Shown here piece by piece: positions 53,771 through 62,634 of a DNA stretch of 64,000 bases. Numbering within the stretch: the first letter of the stretch is position 1; each line of letters opens with the position of its first letter. The notes beneath the pieces were generated by a model, which did no database searches, had not been told where the DNA came from, and was given only the letters and a program-made list of their open reading frames with translations. This stretch comes from JAJEFO01 sp965209045 (GTDB lineage Bacteria; Pseudomonadota; Alphaproteobacteria; Rhodobacterales; Rhodobacteraceae). Both the position numbers and the translations under genes were made by a program. The DNA is taken from positions 1,798,001-1,862,000 of the forward strand of contig CBDBPW010000003.1 in assembly GCA_965209045.1 (NCBI GenBank). Reading direction: 5' to 3'.

Positions 53771-53872
53771 TGCGGCGGTTCCTGATTCGGGATTCGGCAG
53801 GTCGGCATCAATCATACACGCGCGGGTCGCGACCTCTACGGCGTCGGCACCAACTGAATTTCACGACAGTTT

Positions 53873-53889
53873 CATATGCCATCCATATG
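53873..53889. promoter_or_regulatory. Candidate operator upstream of the ribbon-helix-helix operon
   Basis: CATATG CCATC CATATG: two identical self-complementary hexamers separated by five bases, in an AT-richer patch about 100 bases before the first ribbon-helix-helix-like gene. Proteins of that fold commonly bind such paired sites and repress their own operon. Position and symmetry are the only evidence. Confidence 0.4.
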
Positions 53890-54066
53890 TATGTCGAGCG
53901 CATTTCCCGTATCCGAAGGCGCGCAACCGACGCACCAGGCTGTTACTGGACGCGACTCGGCTGGCCGTACAGGTCCGCAGCAGAACCACGGACTCCGCTT
54001 GCTACATGCTCTAACATGCTGTAAAGACGTGACAAAGAGAGAGAATCTTGTGCGTAGGGTATCTAT

Positions 54067-54085
54067 AGGCCACTCGCTGTGGCCT
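54067..54085 (+). other. Inverted repeat (hairpin) upstream of the DUF2268 protease gene
   Basis: AGGCCAC TCGCT GTGGCCT forms a perfect 7-base-pair stem with a 5-base loop and is followed by TATTCT. It lies about 220 bases before the protease start within a 530-base leader. It could be a weak terminator or an operator. Confidence 0.35.
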
Positions 54086-54302
54086 TATTCTCTACACCCG
54101 TACTTCACAGCTGATTCACGGCTTGTCTTCGGCTCGGCACGAAATCCCTTTCGCACGCCTTGCGCCGAACCTGCATGCCTGCGCCATACAAGGACGGCTG
54201 GAAGGGTTCGATGGATCTTTCCGCATTCACCCTGCACCTTGGCATTGGCATAAGGCGGACATACTGAATGAACGCCACAACCGGACAGGCAGGAACACGA
54301 CG

Positions 54303-54959
54303 ATGGCGCGCTGGCGAATTTGCTTTGAAGACGCAGGCGGGCGTCTTGGCGGATTCGCTGACCAGATCAGAGCGGGAATTGAAGACGCCCGCCAGCGCGC
54401 CGAACTGGTGACGCCGCCCGTCACGGTCGATGTCGTCGTTCAAGCCACTTCAGAATGGGTCATCCCGGAGACAGGGTACGTCGGCCACACGCCGTCAGGT
54501 ACCGAGATGCGGTTGAAATTCGATCCTGACAACGCCGCCCTGCCAAAGAACATGGGCGAGCCAATTGCGCGGATGGTCGCGCACGAGCTTCATCACGTTC
54601 ATCGATGGCGCGGCCCCGGCTATGGCACGCGGCTGGGTGAAACACTGGCATCCGAAGGACTGGCGGGGCAATTCTGCAAGCAGCTCTACGGTTCGCCGCC
54701 GGAATTGTGGGAAATCGCAGTCACCGGGTCGAAACTTGCCAAGTGCGCAAGGGCCGCACTGTCGGCCTGGGATTCCGACGCTTACGATCATGTCCGCTGG
54801 TACTTCGGCTGGAGAGACCTTCCACGATGGGCAGGGTACTCACTGGGCTATGCAATGGTCGGGCGCTACATCGAGAGCTCCGCAGGCATCTCTGCGGCAA
54901 CTCTTGCACATGAACCCGCCGACACGTTTCGTCATGTTCTGGAAGACATGGCCGGTTGA
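54303..54959 (+). CDS. Putative Zn-dependent protease, DUF2268 type
   Basis: 218 residues from the ATG at 54303 (AGGAA nine bases upstream). The zinc site HELHH is in MVAHELHHVHRWRGPGYG, followed by the third-ligand region LGETLASEGLAGQFC. The rest (LPRWAGYSLGYAMVGRYIES) matches the predicted proteases that carry DUF2268. There is no signal peptide. The gene stands alone between the GC-rich island and a spacer; its substrate is unknown. The longer in-frame leader back to 54123 is not family-like. Confidence 0.82.
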   Translation: MARWRICFEDAGGRLGGFADQIRAGIEDARQRAELVTPPVTVDVVVQATSEWVIPETGYVGHTPSGTEMRLKFDPDNAALPKNMGEPIARMVAHELHHVHRWRGPGYGTRLGETLASEGLAGQFCKQLYGSPPELWEIAVTGSKLAKCARAALSAWDSDAYDHVRWYFGWRDLPRWAGYSLGYAMVGRYIESSAGISAATLAHEPADTFRHVLEDMAG

Positions 54960-55692
54960 TTCCCGGAACCGGGCAGGTCGACATCAAGGACGCGCAAGAC
55001 ACCACGTGCGTTCACTTTGCTCCAATGATCGCAGCCGTCCCGGTCTGCTGCCCGGTGTCATGCTGCCGCAACGTGATCGAATGCGAAGCACGCCCATTGG
55101 GATGCGGTTCATCGGGGAGGGGCCAGGCGATTCCAGCAGCTACGTGTTCGTGCCCAAGGTCGAACGAGAAGAGGAGGCAATCGGCTCCCGCAAGGCAAGT
55201 CGCCCAACCCGAAGTGCCAGTGACGGGTGCAATGATGAACTCTCCTCGCACGATCCTGGGCACATTGTGTTCGCGCCCCGGAGGTCGGGTCTTGCGGCGC
55301 CTAAGAAGATTCAATTCGCGCGCCGGATGCGGACATGGGCGCATCGCGTACGCGTGGCCTCTGGTCGTTGGGCGGCAAGGGGGGCGCCGCTTCGCCCACT
55401 CGGCCAGCCTGTCTCGTTGCGGTGCTTCGCGGGCCCGCCTCCCGTTCATGCCCGAACATGCGGTTCCGGCGGGCCGTCCCATAGGTGCATAGCGCGGTAC
55501 GGACGGTGCCACGACACAACCTTCGGAAGGTTCTGGCACACAGGCTGTCAATGTCCTAGAAATGGCGTCCATTGAGGCAGGGATCGATCCCGACAGGCAA
55601 GGAAACCAGACAAGCAAGCTCGGCATCCCGAACCGGTGCCGACACGCAAAGCAGCCCAATTTCGGCATCTGGAATCGGAAAGGAGCAGTGCA
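54960..55692. other. Spacer of about 730 bases
   Basis: No recognised gene on either strand. Open frames here have no conserved motif and poor start contexts. Confidence 0.4.
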
Positions 55693-56256
55693 GTGCGCTT
55701 TAGAAGTGCAGACGAACTAAAGGGGGGCCTGCCTTGCATTCTGGCGTCACCCAAGGACGAAGGGGTGATCGCGATGATCGTTCGCCGTCCCGAAACGGAC
55801 AGCCGGGAAGAAGTGGCAGTTGGCGAACTGGATGTCGACGGCGGGCTGGTCGGCGACAACTGGCGTGCTCGCGGCAGCGGAAGGACTAGGGATGGGTCGG
55901 CGCATCCGGACATGCAACTCACACTGATGAATTCCCGGACGATATCGCTGCTTGCCGGATCCAGGGACCGTTGGGCACTTGCGGGCGATCAGTTCTACGT
56001 TGACCTGGATCTTTCGAGGGAGAACCTTCCTGCCGGGACCAGGCTTGCCATTGGCTCGGCAACAGTAGAGGTGACAGACGTCCCGCACACCGGTTGCAAG
56101 AAATTCATGTCCCGCTTCGGAACCGAAGCGTTGAAGTTCGTGAACTCCCGGCGCGGAAGGGAGCTGTGCCTGCGCGGCATCAACGCAAGGGTGGTGGTAT
56201 CGGGTCGCGTGGAAGCCGGAGACAAGATCCAGAAGGAGCGGGCGGAAACGCCTTGA
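55693..56256 (+). CDS. MOSC-domain protein
   Basis: 187 residues from a GTG at 55693 with AGGAG seven bases upstream. The MOSC core reads VGELDVDGGLVGDNW, DQFYVDLDLSRENLPAGTRLAIGSA, then the conserved cysteine in VPHTGCKKFMSRFG and the final LRGINARVVVSGRVEAGD. These domains bind sulfur carried by the Cys and move it to the molybdenum cofactor or a metabolite; in stand-alone form they are of the YiiM/YuaD kind. No molybdoenzyme gene is nearby. The reading frame is isolated between two long spacers. Confidence 0.85.
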   Translation: MRFRSADELKGGLPCILASPKDEGVIAMIVRRPETDSREEVAVGELDVDGGLVGDNWRARGSGRTRDGSAHPDMQLTLMNSRTISLLAGSRDRWALAGDQFYVDLDLSRENLPAGTRLAIGSATVEVTDVPHTGCKKFMSRFGTEALKFVNSRRGRELCLRGINARVVVSGRVEAGDKIQKERAETP

Positions 56257-56778
56257 AGTGCACAGTGCCGCCCGCCGGGGCCATTGAGAACGTGCCTTGA
56301 ACGGCAGGCTTGGCCGAGCCAGATCAGGATCCGGCAAGTCTGCGGAAGGCAAGCGAGCCGTCCGACTCAACACCCGTTGTCGCTGCGCAGGATGTGCTTC
56401 AGCATTGCCTGCCTCCCGCGCAAGGCATGAACACGGTCTCACTTTCCGTCCCTGAGACGTCCATGTCCTGCACAGTGGAGCGGAATCGCGTCGCGGCACC
56501 CGCGCTCCCAAATCCGGGACAACCAGGCCTCAATCAATGGCAAGAGAATCTCGCCATCCGCGGGACCGCCAGGGAAACGCCATTGCCTCGGCCACTCCCG
56601 GAGTCGGGTAACTGACAGCTCAGCGACGTCTGACAATCCCCTTTTGGGGCATCATTCGCATTGATTCCCGAACAGTCCTCGCAAGCGTCGACGCACACGC
56701 ATGCACGAAGCATCTCAGCAAGGAACAATCCGGCGATCACGGCGCCCGTCGAGACCGAGCCGTGCAGAAGTCGTCAAG
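56257..56778. other. Spacer of about 520 bases
   Basis: Lies between the convergent MOSC and SDR genes. No gene recognised on either strand, and no clear terminator hairpin. Confidence 0.4.
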
Positions 56779-57546
56779 TCAACTCATCCGATTGCCGCCA
56801 TCGACGTTCAGGGTCTGCCCGGTGATGTACCTGGCCTCTGGAGATGCCAGAAACACGCACGGGTCCGCGATCTCTTCCGGTCGTCCCATATGCCCGAGCG
56901 GAACCGCCTCTCCAACCAGCCGCTTCTTCTCGCCGATGGCAAGATCTTCATAGCGTGCAAACTGGCTGTCCACGGTGTCCCACATCGGTGTGTCGACGAC
57001 GCCGGGCGCGATTGCATTGACGCGGATGCCGTCACCGGCAAGTTCAAGCGCAAGTGATTGCGTAATCGAGATCACGGCAGCCTTGGTCGAACAATATACA
57101 GAAATGTTCGGCTCACCGCGCCTTCCCGCCTGAGATGCCAAATTGATTATTGCGCCGCCTTGTGCCCTGCGCTTCATGCCGGGCACGACCGCCTGGGTCA
57201 CGAATATAGTGCCTCCGACATTGACATCATATTGGCGACGGTAGTCTCCAAACGCGATTTCCTCGACCGGAGACATGTTGAAGATGCCGGCATTGTTGAC
57301 CAGGATATCGATCCCGCCCCATTTCTCCTCAACAGCGCGAACGCCATCGGAAATCGAGGCCAGATGCGTCACGTCGAGACGCAGCGCGAGGCCATCAATG
57401 TCGGTGGCGACACTTGTCGCATTCTCGAGCAGGACATCCGCTACGGCCACGCGTGCCCCTTCCCGCGCGTAGGCCTCGCAGATGGCCCGCCCGATTCCCT
57501 GTGCGCCACCCGTGACGAGCGCGACCATGCCGAAGAGCCGTTTCAA
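56779..57546 (-). CDS. Short-chain dehydrogenase/reductase, sorbitol/polyol dehydrogenase-like
   Basis: 255 residues from a TTG at 57546 with GGAGG nine bases upstream. The NAD-binding motif is LVTGGAQGIGRAICEAYAREGA, then ILVNNAGIF, the catalytic Ser in NLASQAG, the Tyr-Lys pair in VYCSTKAA, and the C-terminal ITGQTLNVDGG. It is closest in feel to SmoS-type sorbitol dehydrogenases of Rhodobacter relatives. The TTG overlaps the stop of an upstream open frame (TTGA), so the gene was once coupled to another gene that now appears truncated. Confidence 0.85.
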   Translation of the reverse strand: MKRLFGMVALVTGGAQGIGRAICEAYAREGARVAVADVLLENATSVATDIDGLALRLDVTHLASISDGVRAVEEKWGGIDILVNNAGIFNMSPVEEIAFGDYRRQYDVNVGGTIFVTQAVVPGMKRRAQGGAIINLASQAGRRGEPNISVYCSTKAAVISITQSLALELAGDGIRVNAIAPGVVDTPMWDTVDSQFARYEDLAIGEKKRLVGEAVPLGHMGRPEEIADPCVFLASPEARYITGQTLNVDGGNRMS

Positions 57547-58739
57547 TTCCGTAGACCTCCCGAATCCAAGGTGATGATGGCGTTCCGGACCAGATGCAAG
57601 CATGTGCCGTGCCAGAAGACGATCTCGCCATCGGCGCGACCGACGATCGTCTCGGCGATCCCCGTCCGTTGAGCGAGAAGCAACGTGTCCAAGCCAAGAG
57701 GTCCGGACACTCCAAGGATCCCCGACCAGTTGAACTCGATTCCTGCCGCGACACCGGGCATGGTCGACCGCTGCGTTCCTGGCTCTACCACTCGACGGGA
57801 GACGCCGGCAGGGATTTCCGGAGATGTGCAAGAACAACATTCATCATGTCCATGAGCATGGTCTTCCGGACCAGCGCCGACGCGGTCGGCGTGGCCAGGA
57901 ATGGCGCCATGACAGGTATGCGGAGGACGCGCCGTCCGTCCATTGCCTGGTCCAGCAAATGCGCCGGCCGAACGCATGCAGTCACCGTGACGACGGTCGC
58001 GCCGCCGACGATGAGGAGTATCGCCCGGTAGATGGGCCAGAACGAAAGCCAGAAAGCCATTTCCGGAGCCATCAACATCCAGCCGAGCGGAAACTCGAGG
58101 TTGTTACCGACCTGATGCGGACAGCCGAACGCGAATGTCTGCTTGCCATGGACTCGCTCACGTTTGACGGGGTTGCCGTGTCAGATGCCGGATCGCACCA
58201 GCCAGTGCCGGCGTCCGGAAGGCAAAGGGACGCCGCCCCCGGACCGGAGACGGCCGGGTCAGTAGCCAGTCGCCTCCATCTCCTCGGTTGTGTGCGCCTC
58301 CGCCACGGTCTGCCGGCCCACAGGGACGGCCGAGAACTCCCGGCTTACCCGTGTCGCAATGCCGAGTGGATTTCCCGACGCCGTCCAGATCGTTGAAGGA
58401 CTTGGAAACCCTGGGCCGGGAGACGCCACTCACTAAGGCAAACACTTCCATGTTCCTGATTCTCGTCTGCGAAGCGACCTGCTTCTTCGCACCGGAAATC
58501 TCGGGTGCCGCAGCATCCGACGAGTCGGCACTCGAATCCACGATGGCAAAAAATTACTTGACGCGCGCAAAACTCTGCCGAAGGCCAACAAGTGACACAT
58601 CGAAGGACAGATGCAGTATCGCCTCTGGGGACGAAGGAATCTGCCAGTCCCGAACGTGGTCGCTACTGTCGATTCCGACGCAGGGTCCGCGATTTCAAAC
58701 CAGGTCGAAACCGGAGCCAAACGCGACCTGCTCTTGCTT
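57547..58739. other. 1.2-kb region with the decayed gene upstream of the SDR
   Basis: On the minus strand the frame ending at 57543 reads GIEFNWSGILGVSGPLGLDT, LLLAQRTGIAETIVG and FWHGTCLHLVRNAIITLDSG; it is protein-like and its stop overlaps the SDR start. Another minus frame (57785-58078) reads MAFWLSFWPIYRAILLIVGG, which may belong to the same lost gene in a shifted frame. I cannot name the family. The stretch 58100-58739 shows nothing. Confidence 0.4.
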
Positions 58740-59038
58740 TCACTCGACGGCGTGCAAGGTCGGAATGCCCGACACGTCAACCTTCCTGGAAACCTGCCAT
58801 TCGTCATACGCACCTTGCATCCTGATCCACAAACTGGCTCCGTTCCCGAAGAGCTTGCCAAGGCGCACCGCAACCTCCGGGCTAACGGACTTTCGTTCAG
58901 CTAGAATGTCATGGAGATGCTGTCGCGATATGCCGAGCAAGCGCGACACTTCGGTTTTCGATTTCTGACTGCCGGAAGCACGTCTTCTCGAAGAAGCTCG
59001 CCGGGATGTGTAGGGCAGCGATCCGCGTCACGGCTCAT
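58740..59038 (-). pseudogene. higA: HigA antitoxin gene with a frameshift
   Basis: From the ATG at 59038 the frame reads RCPTHPGELLREDVLPAVRN, the typical HigA start, then leaves the family; a second frame continues SRLLGISRQHLHDILAERKS, SPEVAVRLGKLFGNGASLW and ends VDVSGIPTLHAVE. A one-base loss near 58965 (GTCAGAAATCG where relatives have one more base) separates them. The helix-turn-helix is complete only if the shift is repaired. Confidence 0.85.
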
Positions 59039-59047
59039 GTTTGTCTC

Positions 59048-59323
59048 CTGGTGGCATTGCCCAAGGTCGAGCGCGTAGGCATTCCCATCCCCAAACTCGA
59101 AGGTACCGCACCAAGGGCCATTCACGTGGACCGTGTACCGTGTTGTCTTGTGGCCCCTAAGCGCATGAAAGCCGAATCCGGGGAGGTTCATGTCCTCCGG
59201 ACGCGTTGCCGCGTCCAAGGCATCCAGCCTACGCAGAATTCAAGAATGGAGTCTCGTGTCGATCTTCGACTTGCCCGTTTCCCAAAGAGCCTTCGGCTGC
59301 TTGTTGGCAAAGGTTTCGATCAT
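59048..59323 (-). pseudogene. higB: HigB/RelE-type toxin gene with an internal stop and a lost terminal stop
   Basis: The frame starts MIETFANKQPKALWETGKSK, has TGA at 59240-59242, and then continues in frame ILRRLDALDAATRPEDMNLP, FHALRGHKTTRYTVHVNGPW and FEFGDGNAYALDLGQCH. The HigB family ends in YH plus a stop; here the codon after His (59050-59048) is CAG, so the probable TAG has become a glutamine codon and the frame runs on into higA. Both lesions show a long-dead gene. Confidence 0.85.
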
Positions 59324-59978
59324 CTAGATGTGGAGCCTGACAGCTGACATATGTCAACGGTCGATACCGCATGAGGCAAGAAACAGCCAGCCGTCTCCGC
59401 AAAACGCGCCACGCCAAGCGATCCCACCGTCTCAGCGCGACACCGCCCAATGAATCAGAGATTCGGCACGAAAGGTGCCTCGGCCCGCTGCCCTGAGCGC
59501 CCGGCGATCAAGAGAGAAAGCCAGGAACCTTTCGAACGTGATCTGCATCATGCAAGGCGACACCATCGGGCCAGAATGTGCCAGCCGACTGTTTGCGGGT
59601 GCCTGGGCGCAGATCGCGAGAGGTGTCGCCATCGTGTGACGACAGGTTCCGATCAGGACGGGCCGCTCCTCTCCTTGGACCTAGACGTGACCGTCATGGG
59701 CTTCCCAGGCGAACTGCCCTGCTCCGCCGGGCAAGTTGCGAGTGCGGCATGACCGGGTCGAGAAGCGCAGGCGGCCTTGGCTCGGCATTCCGTTTCGACC
59801 GGGGACTGTCCCATTGGCTGACCGGCACGCAACATGACGCGCGCAGCGAGTCTCAAGCCATACCGTATCGTGCGTGTCGGTCAGTTAACGGGAAAACCCC
59901 GTTTTGCGCGAAATCGCCCGGATGCGCATGCGACGAGTTCTCGCCGCGGACCGACCCCGGAAACCAGGTTGCACGAAG
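59324..59978. other. Spacer between higBA remnant and MATE gene
   Basis: About 650 bases with no recognised gene on either strand and no clear repeat. Confidence 0.4.
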
Positions 59979-61418
59979 CTATCGCCAAAGCGAACGAACA
60001 TCGCGAAGGATCTTCGCAAACGGGCTTGAGCCCGCGATCGGACGGTTCCACCTGCGCTGGGACCGTCGCATGCGGCGCACGGCGAAGCCTGCAGCCACGG
60101 CGCTCCCGGCGGCATATCCGGCAAGGGTCCAGCCGAAGCCGAAGAACGATCCGAACAGGGACAGCGGCAGCACCATCGCGAATGTCCGGACAACCATCAG
60201 ACGGAGAGCCTCGCCAGGCATCTGCAGTCCGTTGAATGTCGCGACGGTCATGTTGAATACCCCCTGAAACGCGTATGACGCCGCTACAATGCGGAAGTAG
60301 AGAGTCACGGACCGGATGACGTCGGGGTCGTCCGAGAAGATCCGTGCGATCGACGGACCCAGCAACGCAAGTCCCGCGAACAGCATCAGGCCCAGGCAGA
60401 CTGACAGCTTTCCGGCGAAGACCAATGCATCATCGATCCTGTCATGCTCTCCAGCACCGAAATTCCGGGCGACAAACGGGGTGACGGACATCGAGGCGGC
60501 GTAGATGCCGATCAGTGCAAGCGCCTCGATCCTGCTGGCGATCCCGAACGCGGCGACCGCCGTGGTGCCAAAGCCCGACAGGAGGAATGCCATGAACATG
60601 CCGGTCGCCGGGACGAGGACCTGCATCGAGATCGTCGGGACGGAAACCGCGAGCATCTCCCTCGTGTCGACGAGGCTGTTGCGCAGGCCGGCGAAGCCGA
60701 GCAGGCCGTGGCGGCGCATGATCGCCATCACGCCCAGGAAGATGAAGACGAATGACAGGACGGTTGCGATCGCCGCGCCCGCTAGACCGAGTTCCGGGAA
60801 CGGCCCCTTGCCGAAGATCAGGAGCCAGTCGAAGATCAGGTTCAGGATGCCTGCCCCGGCGAAGACGAGCTCGGTCTGGCCGGTGATGCCGATGGCGCGG
60901 ACGGCACCGCTGCCGACGATCCCCAGCATCAGGAAGGGGAAGCCGAGATAGAGGATGCCCATGTATTGCCCGACGAGCGGAAGGAGCTCATCGCTGGCGC
61001 CCAGCAGGGAGAACATGGGAGAAATCAGGCTGCGGGCCAGCAGGCACAGACCGACCGACAGGAGGAGCGCCAGTCCCAAGGCGATCGTGGCCATCCGGTT
61101 CGCCCTGCCTCCCTGGTCCGAGCCTGCCGCCCTCGCCACGACCGAGGAGACGCCGACGGAGAGCCCCATGAACACGGAGACGAGCACCAGGTAGGCCGTC
61201 GAGGAAAACGCCAGCGCGGCCAGTTCGGCAGATCCCAGCTTGCCGACGAAGTAGGTGTCGACGATCTGGAAAAGGAATGTCGAGAGCATGCCGAGGGCGA
61301 TTGGCGCCGCCATGCCGACGAGCACGTGGCCGACCGGTGCCGCGGTCATCGGGTCGGAGGCATGCCGTTCGCTCAAGAGTCCGTCGCCTGCCTGGGCCTG
61401 CCGGGACAATCTCCGCAT
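59979..61418 (-). CDS. MATE-family multidrug/sodium efflux transporter
   Basis: About 479 residues, twelve membrane helices. The family hallmarks are PIALGMLSTFLFQIVDTYFVGKLGSAELAALAFSS near the N-terminus, GSGAVRAIGITGQTELVFAG, and the second-half copy starting VSVPTISMQVLVPATGMFMA with FGIASRIEALALIG. It exports drugs or metabolites across the inner membrane against a Na+ or H+ gradient. I chose the ATG at 61418 with CGGAG upstream; a start about 22 codons later (MTAAPVGHV) is also possible. It lies on the same strand as the GST and VOC genes, about 80 bases after the GST stop. Confidence 0.9.
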   Translation of the reverse strand: MRRLSRQAQAGDGLLSERHASDPMTAAPVGHVLVGMAAPIALGMLSTFLFQIVDTYFVGKLGSAELAALAFSSTAYLVLVSVFMGLSVGVSSVVARAAGSDQGGRANRMATIALGLALLLSVGLCLLARSLISPMFSLLGASDELLPLVGQYMGILYLGFPFLMLGIVGSGAVRAIGITGQTELVFAGAGILNLIFDWLLIFGKGPFPELGLAGAAIATVLSFVFIFLGVMAIMRRHGLLGFAGLRNSLVDTREMLAVSVPTISMQVLVPATGMFMAFLLSGFGTTAVAAFGIASRIEALALIGIYAASMSVTPFVARNFGAGEHDRIDDALVFAGKLSVCLGLMLFAGLALLGPSIARIFSDDPDVIRSVTLYFRIVAASYAFQGVFNMTVATFNGLQMPGEALRLMVVRTFAMVLPLSLFGSFFGFGWTLAGYAAGSAVAAGFAVRRMRRSQRRWNRPIAGSSPFAKILRDVRSLWR

Positions 61419-61500
61419 CGCGGGACTCCGGAGGCACCTCCCCGAGGCAGATTCTTCCGCCCGGTGGCACGATGACCGACGGTCGCGCATCCCACGCCTG

Positions 61501-62136
61501 TCACGAGGATCCGCCGTCCTTCGGGCTCGTGCCCTGAGCCGTGTGCACCTTCTGTACGGCCGGGTCTGCGGCCAGCTTTCTCACGACCCGGCCGACGTTG
61601 CCGTAGCTGGCCGTCGACCTCTCGAAGCCGTACGCCCAGTTCGCCATTGGATAGAGGAACGCGTCCGCAACGGATTTCCGGTCGCCCACCATCCAGTCGC
61701 GCCCCTCCAGGTGATCGTCGATCAACGTCAGCGCCTTGCCGACGAGAAGCTGGCTCGCGGCCTTGACGCTCGCGTGCCCGTCCGCATCGGTCGTGAACCG
61801 CATCGGCATGAAGTAGGGCCAGAAGTATGGATGCAGCGTTCCCGAGAGATAGACGAGCCACCTGTGCAGTTCGATCCGGCCCGGAGTTCCCGCAGCAGGA
61901 CCGATGCCGGCCTCCGGGTTCAGGTCAACGAGGTAGAGCAGAATGGCCATTCCCTCCGGCAGCACCATCTCGCCATCGACGAGCGTGGGTACCACGCCCG
62001 AGGGGTTCAGCCTGAGGTAGTCCGGCGACTTCATTCCCGCGAAATCGAGATGCTCGACCTCGTAGGGCTTGCCGATCCATTCAAGCGCGATGTGCATCGC
62101 GGTGGCACAGGTGCCCGGGGCAGAATAGAGTTTCAT
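61501..62136 (-). CDS. Glutathione S-transferase
   Basis: 211 residues. The thioredoxin-like N-domain starts MKLYSAPGTCATAMHIALEW with the serine/cysteine active-site region of beta-class enzymes, then the glutathione-binding loop NPSGVVPTLVDG and PEGMAILLYL. The helical C-domain has LEGRDWMVGDRKSVADAFLY. It conjugates or reduces electrophiles with glutathione in the cytoplasm. It starts 17 bases after the VOC gene, so the two are one operon, probably for detoxification, under the divergent LysR regulator. Confidence 0.9.
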   Translation of the reverse strand: MKLYSAPGTCATAMHIALEWIGKPYEVEHLDFAGMKSPDYLRLNPSGVVPTLVDGEMVLPEGMAILLYLVDLNPEAGIGPAAGTPGRIELHRWLVYLSGTLHPYFWPYFMPMRFTTDADGHASVKAASQLLVGKALTLIDDHLEGRDWMVGDRKSVADAFLYPMANWAYGFERSTASYGNVGRVVRKLAADPAVQKVHTAQGTSPKDGGSS

Positions 62137-62153
62137 CGGGTCTCTCCTGCGAT

Positions 62154-62588
62154 TTAGCTTGCATGGACATGCTCGGCGATCAGGTCCGCGACCGAGGGCC
62201 CCGGCCCAACCAGCTCAAGCACGTTCCTGTCGGGATCCCGGATGAAGATCGTCCTGGTGCCACGAAACTCGCGCCGCCCGGTGATCGCAATGCCGTTCCC
62301 GGTCACGAACGCTTCCGTCGCCTCGGCATCCCTCACCTTGACGGCAAGATGCGTAATGCCCGGATACTTGAGCTTCTCATCCATCAGGACGTTCTCGCCC
62401 TGCCTCGCGTTGGCCGGACCGAGCAGGTTGATGTTGATCCCGGAGGGATGCAGCATCACCAGGGGGTGCCCATGCGCGTAGCCGCCGTCGGCGACCAGCT
62501 CGAATCCAAGCAACTCGTAGAACGCCACCGACCTTTCGCGGTCGCTGACGCGTATGCCGACATGGTCGAAGTTCTTGATGTCCAGCAT
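62154..62588 (-). CDS. VOC-superfamily (glyoxalase/dioxygenase-like) protein
   Basis: 144 residues with the paired beta-alpha-beta-beta-beta fold. Metal-ligand positions are seen in FDHVGIRVSDRERSVAFYE, ITHLAVKVRDAEATEAF and the final TIFIRDPDRNVLELVGPG (His, His, Glu). Members include glyoxalase I, fosfomycin-type glutathione transferases and extradiol dioxygenases. Its link with a GST gene suggests a glutathione-dependent detoxification. It is divergent from the LysR gene with 46 bases between the starts. Confidence 0.87.
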   Translation of the reverse strand: MLDIKNFDHVGIRVSDRERSVAFYELLGFELVADGGYAHGHPLVMLHPSGININLLGPANARQGENVLMDEKLKYPGITHLAVKVRDAEATEAFVTGNGIAITGRREFRGTRTIFIRDPDRNVLELVGPGPSVADLIAEHVHAS

Positions 62589-62634
62589 GGCATTTGGCCT
62601 TTCCCTTCGGTTTCCCCACAGCTACGCTTGCGTC

